Shown in pieces: positions 15,517-18,171 of a DNA stretch of 18,171 nt. A program made the translations under genes and the position numbers. Within the stretch, counting starts at the first letter, position 1, and each line of letters opens with the position of its first letter. The stretch comes from CAVHXA01 sp963639765 (GTDB taxonomy: Bacteria > Bacillota > Clostridia > Oscillospirales > Oscillospiraceae). The stretch spans positions 1 to 18,171 of the forward strand of contig CAVHXA010000035.1 in assembly GCA_963639765.1 (NCBI GenBank). The letters run 5' to 3'. Under the pieces are notes generated by a model. It was not told where the DNA came from. It ran no database searches and was given only the letters and a program-made list of their open reading frames with translations.

Positions 15517-15546
15517 ATTATACACGTCCGGCACCGGCCCTGTCAA
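15517..15546 (-). promoter_or_regulatory. Consensus sigma-A promoter for the riboswitch-ATPase operon
   Basis: On the minus strand a perfect TTGACA (15546-15541) and a perfect TATAAT (15522-15517) are separated by 18 nt. The predicted start near 15510 coincides with the first bases of the riboswitch aptamer. It diverges from the galE transcript. Confidence 0.88.
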
Positions 15547-15615
15547 GGTCGGGGCTTCTTTTTTATGCGGCCCTGCGCAGGGGCGGGGCGCGTCCGGAGA
15601 AGGGGCATATTGTGC

Positions 15616-15644
15616 TGGAAAAGGCGGGGGGAATGTGGTAGGAT
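15616..15644 (+). promoter_or_regulatory. Possible weak promoter for galE-rfbA
   Basis: TGGAAA (15616-15621) lies 17 nt before TAGGAT (15639-15644), and the -10 is preceded by TGG, giving an extended -10. Each hexamer matches consensus at 4 of 6 positions. The start would fall near 15650, just before the ribosome site of galE. No better candidate is visible upstream of galE. Confidence 0.4.
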
Positions 15645-15668
15645 AGGGGCATGTGTGCAGGAGAAAGG

Positions 15669-16694
15669 ATGCGTTTTATGACCGTATTTCTCACCGGCGG
15701 CGCCGGGTATATCGGCAGCCACACGGCTGTGGCCCTGATCGAGGCAGGATACAACGTTGCCGCGGCAGACAGCCTGTGCAATTCCAGCGCAAAAAGCCTT
15801 TTGCGCGCGGGCGCGCTGACCGGGCGAAGCATACCCCTGTCCGTGCTGGACCTGCGCGACACCGACGCGCTTGCCGACGCGCTTGCAAAAAGCGGAGCCG
15901 GGGCCGTTGTGCATTTTGCCGGTCTCAAGAGCGTACCGGAATCGGTGGCGGATCCCACGGGCTATTATGCCAACAATCTGGGCTGCACCCTCAGCCTGCT
16001 GCAGGCCATGCGGCGGGTCGGCATCCGAAAGCTGATCTTCAGCTCGTCTGCCACGGTATACCGTGTCGACCGGCCCGAGCTGCGTGAAACCGATCCCCTC
16101 GGCTGCACAAACCCCTATGGCCGCAGCAAGCTCATGAGCGAGCGTTTTCTGCGTGACGCGGCAGACACCGGACAGATCGACGCCGTGGCCCTGCGCTATT
16201 TCAACCCCGTTGGCGCGCACCCGAGCGGAAAAATGGGCGAAGACCCCCGCGGAGTGCCTGCAAACCTTGCTCCCTGCATCACGCAGGTCCTCTCCGGCAG
16301 GCTTCCGTATCTCCGGGTGACCGGAACCGACTTTCCCACGCCGGACGGAACCGGTGTGCGCGACTATATCCACGTGATGGACCTGGCCGAGGGCCATGCC
16401 GCGGCCCTGCGCTGGTGCCTTTCCAACACGGGCTTTGCGCCTGTCAATCTCGGCACGGGGCACGGCAGCAGCGTGCTGGAGGTGGTGGCCGCGTTTGAGC
16501 AGGCTTCGGGCCTGCACGTTGTCCGGGAAAACGCACCGAGACGGCCGGGGGATCTGCCGGCCTACTGGGCCAATACCGACCTTGCGCGCGAGCTGTTCGG
16601 CTGGCAGGCACGGCGTTCGCTTGCCGACATGTGCCGCGACGCGTGGAACTGGCAGAAAAACAATCCCGACGGATACGCGGAGGACAGAGCATGA
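15669..16694 (+). CDS. galE: UDP-glucose 4-epimerase (GalE-type NAD-dependent sugar epimerase)
   Basis: A 341-residue short-chain dehydrogenase of the extended type, interconverting UDP-glucose and UDP-galactose (or the N-acetyl forms) with bound NAD. Visible are the Rossmann loop TGGAGYIGSH near the N-terminus, HFAGLKSVPES, SSSATVY, the catalytic NPYGRSK (Tyr and Lys of YxxxK), RYFNPVGAHPSG, GTGVRDYIHVMDLA and NLGTGHGSSVLEV. SSSATVY is followed by Arg where the family usually has Gly. The ATG at 15669 has GGAG 5 nt upstream. ATG codons at 15651 and 15678 are alternatives, and the last would start nearest to the conserved fold. It overlaps rfbA by ATGA, so the two products are probably made together for cell-surface polysaccharide. 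Confidence 0.92.
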   Translation: MRFMTVFLTGGAGYIGSHTAVALIEAGYNVAAADSLCNSSAKSLLRAGALTGRSIPLSVLDLRDTDALADALAKSGAGAVVHFAGLKSVPESVADPTGYYANNLGCTLSLLQAMRRVGIRKLIFSSSATVYRVDRPELRETDPLGCTNPYGRSKLMSERFLRDAADTGQIDAVALRYFNPVGAHPSGKMGEDPRGVPANLAPCITQVLSGRLPYLRVTGTDFPTPDGTGVRDYIHVMDLAEGHAAALRWCLSNTGFAPVNLGTGHGSSVLEVVAAFEQASGLHVVRENAPRRPGDLPAYWANTDLARELFGWQARRSLADMCRDAWNWQKNNPDGYAEDRA

Positions 16695-17557
16695 AGGGCA
16701 TTATTCTGGCCGCAGGCAAGGGTACACGCATGTATCCCATGACCCTGCCGGTGTGCAAGCCGCTGCTTGCCGTGTATGACAAGCCGCTTTTATACTATCC
16801 GCTGGCAACCCTGCTGATGGCCGGCATCCGCGACATTCTCATCATTGTCCCGCCCGACGAGATGTACCCCTTTATCAAGCTGCTGGGTGACGGCAGCGAG
16901 CTCGGCATCAGCCTGAGCTATCGGGTGCAGCGGGTGCAGCGCGGCATTGCCGACGCGTTTCGCATCGGCCGCAGCTTTATCGGCACAGACAGCGTCTGTC
17001 TTGTGCTGGGCGACAATATCTTTTATGGCGAGGGGCTTGCACAGAGCCTGCGGCAGGCCGCGCGGGACCTTTGCGGCGCAAGCGTGTTCGGCTATCGGGT
17101 GCGGGACCCGCGTCCCTTTGGCGTGATCGAATTCGACGGGCAGGGCCGGGCCGTCTCCATCGAAGAAAAGCCCGAGCATCCCCGCTCGGACTATATCATC
17201 CCCGGTCTGTATTTCTACGACGGCTCCGTTGCGGAGCTTGCCGCCGGCCTGACTCCCTCTGCCCGGGGTGAGCTGGAAATCACCGACCTGAACAACCTCT
17301 ATCTCGCGCAAGGCCGTCTGCGGGTCACGCCGCTGGGCAGCGATATTGTCTGGCACGACGCGGGCAACGCCGACAGTCTGCTTTCCGCGGCCGCCGCCAT
17401 CCGCGACACGCAGGCCAAAACGGGCCTGCAGGTGGCCTGCATCGAGGAAATCGCCTGGCGCATGGGCTATATCGGCAGCGAACAGCTCCGGGCCGCCGGG
17501 CTGAGCATGCAAAACACCCGCTACGGCAGCTATATCCTCAGCCTGCTCTTAGAATGA
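16691..17557 (+). CDS. rfbA: Glucose-1-phosphate thymidylyltransferase (RmlA-type nucleotidyltransferase)
   Basis: A 288-residue cytoplasmic enzyme forming dTDP-glucose from dTTP and glucose 1-phosphate, the first step towards dTDP-rhamnose. The signature AAGKGTRMYP (7-16), YDKPLLYYPLATLLMAGIRD, LGDNIFYG with Asp108, FGVIEFD, IEEKP, GLYFYD, GELEITDLNNLYL and ACIEEIAWR follow the RmlA order. Departures from the common form include KPLLAVYDKP for KQLLPIYDKP and WHDAGNADSL for WLDTGTHDSL, so a related sugar-nucleotide specificity is possible. GGAGG lies 7 nt before the ATG. The remaining rhamnose genes (rmlB, C, D) are not adjacent; repeat DNA follows instead. No canonical terminator is seen after the stop. 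Confidence 0.9.
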   Translation: MKGIILAAGKGTRMYPMTLPVCKPLLAVYDKPLLYYPLATLLMAGIRDILIIVPPDEMYPFIKLLGDGSELGISLSYRVQRVQRGIADAFRIGRSFIGTDSVCLVLGDNIFYGEGLAQSLRQAARDLCGASVFGYRVRDPRPFGVIEFDGQGRAVSIEEKPEHPRSDYIIPGLYFYDGSVAELAAGLTPSARGELEITDLNNLYLAQGRLRVTPLGSDIVWHDAGNADSLLSAAAAIRDTQAKTGLQVACIEEIAWRMGYIGSEQLRAAGLSMQNTRYGSYILSLLLE

Positions 17558-17822
17558 GTCCCCTTCGGGAAAGGATCCCCACCCCCTGCCCCCCACCGGG
17601 AGGGGGAAGGTTTAGGAGAAAGCCACTCCTCCGGAGTGGCGCAGGGTTGTTCTCAAACCCGGAAGCAGAGGGTTTCCGGCAAACGCGGAAGCAAACCGTT
17701 CACAGAGCCGCCGCAGGAGCTGCTGCGAGGCTCGCACGGCTCTCCCCTGTGGGAGCTGGCCCCGAAAGTGCCTGAGAGGGCAAACACCCCACCCCCTGAC
17801 CCCCTCCCGACGGGAGGGGGAA
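17558..17822. repeat. Composite palindromic repeat region downstream of rfbA
   Basis: Two units of the same family as at 14952-15138 lie here in direct orientation, at 17577-17606 (degenerate hairpin) and 17785-17822 (perfect CCCCCTCCC/GGGAGGGGG around GAC). Between them are a GCCACTCC/GGAGTGGC hairpin (about 17621-17640) and CTCCC-CTGT-GGGAG followed by a CTGAGAGGG segment, a layout I associate with dispersed repeats in gut clostridia. No gene is supported. The hairpins may serve as 3' ends for galE-rfbA. Confidence 0.65.
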
Positions 17823-17826
17823 CCTG

Positions 17827-17959
17827 ATGGCGGAATACTACAAAGTCAAGGACGAGTACCGCGGAGCTGATGACCTGTCAGGCAAATCTGTCCGGTCTGT
17901 TCGGCATCGAAAATGTGAAAACCGAGCCGCAGAAGGAGCCCCGGCAGGAAGAAAAATAA
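17827..17959 (+). pseudogene. Possible small protein gene split by a one-base frameshift
   Basis: From ATG 17827 the frame reads MAEYYKVKDEYR. After one extra base near 17863, the adjacent frame continues ELMTCQANLSGLFGIENV and ends in a Lys/Glu/Gln-rich tail at TAA 17957-17959. Together these would make about 43 residues. A ribosome-site-like GGAGGGGG, supplied by the repeat, precedes the ATG. Alternatively only the 29-codon ORF from ATG 17870 is translated, or neither is. The protein is not recognised. Confidence 0.25.
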
Positions 17960-18101
17960 ATCGGCACCATCCGGTCGAAACCGACAATCCCAAAACCCAA
18001 ATACTCCTTTACCCCATAATTTTCCATCTTGCTTTTTCCCGTTTTGTCTGGTATATTTATGTTGTCGTATCCCAAACCCTCGGATAATTCGCGAAGGGGG
18101 C
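17960..18101. other. AT-richer stretch without a convincing gene
   Basis: Composition changes visibly here compared with the GC-rich neighbours, for example the T-rich run around 18020-18060. A minus-strand frame at 17878-18126 is open and includes MENYGVKEYLGFGIVGFDRM, but it matches no family I recognise and overlaps the small plus-strand ORF, so it is not called. Confidence 0.4.
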
Positions 18102-18129
18102 TTGACAAAATGAAATCGACGCACACAAT
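18102..18129 (+). promoter_or_regulatory. Possible promoter next to the terminal pentanucleotide repeat
   Basis: A perfect TTGACA (18102-18107) is followed after 16 nt by CACAAT (18124-18129), four of six matches to the -10. The tandem repeat begins two bases later, in the position of the transcript start. The gene it would serve lies outside the window. Confidence 0.35.
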
Positions 18130-18130
18130 C

Positions 18131-18171
18131 GGAACGAAACGAAACGGAACGGAACGGAACGGAACGGAACG
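18131..18171. repeat. Pentanucleotide tandem repeat (GGAAC)n at the window end
   Basis: Eight 5-bp units run to the window edge: GGAAC, GAAAC, GAAAC and then five GGAAC, plus one base of a ninth. The last five are identical, so the array probably continues beyond the window, or the assembly broke here. Short tandem repeats of this kind can change length by replication slippage. Confidence 0.85.

Noticed and set aside
14952..17822. CRISPR array suggested by repeated C/G-rich units
   Set aside because: Only four units occur, in both orientations and at irregular distances, with no regular spacers and no cas genes.
17878..18126. Minus-strand 82-codon frame including MENYGVKEYLGFGIVG
   Set aside because: No recognised family, overlap with the small plus-strand ORF, and AT-rich intergenic composition. 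Kept as a doubt, not as a gene.

Overview
The window looks like chromosome of a GC-rich Firmicute, most likely a gut clostridium of the Oscillospiraceae/Ruminococcaceae type. That placement is an inference. It rests on GC-rich coding sequence with strong GGAGG ribosome sites, sigma-A promoters (TTGACA/TATAAT), a yybP-ykoY-type Mn2+ riboswitch ahead of a P-type ATPase, a type I-beta DAHP synthase, a compact AroE fused to AroK, and dispersed C/G-rich palindromic repeats. No rRNA, tRNA, CRISPR array, phage gene or transposase was found.

Region 1 (about 149-8525, minus strand) is one aromatic amino acid operon. In transcription order it holds a leader peptide and attenuator, aroF (DAHP synthase), tyrA, aroB, aroA, aroC, pheA (chorismate mutase-prephenate dehydratase-ACT), an aroE-aroK fusion and aroQ. 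Every enzyme from PEP plus erythrose 4-phosphate to chorismate is present, followed by both branches to phenylpyruvate and 4-hydroxyphenylpyruvate. Six of the seven gene junctions are 4-nt ATGA/GTGA overlaps and the seventh is a 5-nt gap. The 5' leader has a strong promoter (TTGACT-17-TATACT), a 16-residue peptide with five Tyr/Phe codons, and a canonical terminator whose 5' arm can pair with a segment just after the peptide stop codon. This fits classical ribosome-mediated attenuation by Tyr/Phe.

Region 2 (8617-15546, minus strand) is a second probable operon: a P2-type cation ATPase, glycerol kinase (glpK), a class I/II aminotransferase and a ferredoxin-domain nitroreductase. Upstream lie a consensus promoter and a yybP-ykoY (Mn2+) riboswitch, then a roughly 560-nt untranslated stretch carrying a MITE-like inverted repeat. 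The ATPase is therefore probably a Mn2+ (or Ca2+/Mn2+) exporter, and the downstream genes may share its control.

Region 3 (15669-17557, plus strand) is a divergent two-gene unit: a galE-type UDP-sugar epimerase and an rfbA/rmlA-type glucose-1-phosphate thymidylyltransferase, overlapping by ATGA, for nucleotide-sugar supply to surface polysaccharide.

Region 4 (17558-18171) has no convincing intact gene. It holds two further copies of the palindromic repeat, a small possibly frameshifted ORF, an AT-richer stretch, a possible promoter, and a GGAAC pentanucleotide tandem repeat that runs off the window end. At the opposite end (1-70) the tail of a plus-strand gene and its terminator may be present.
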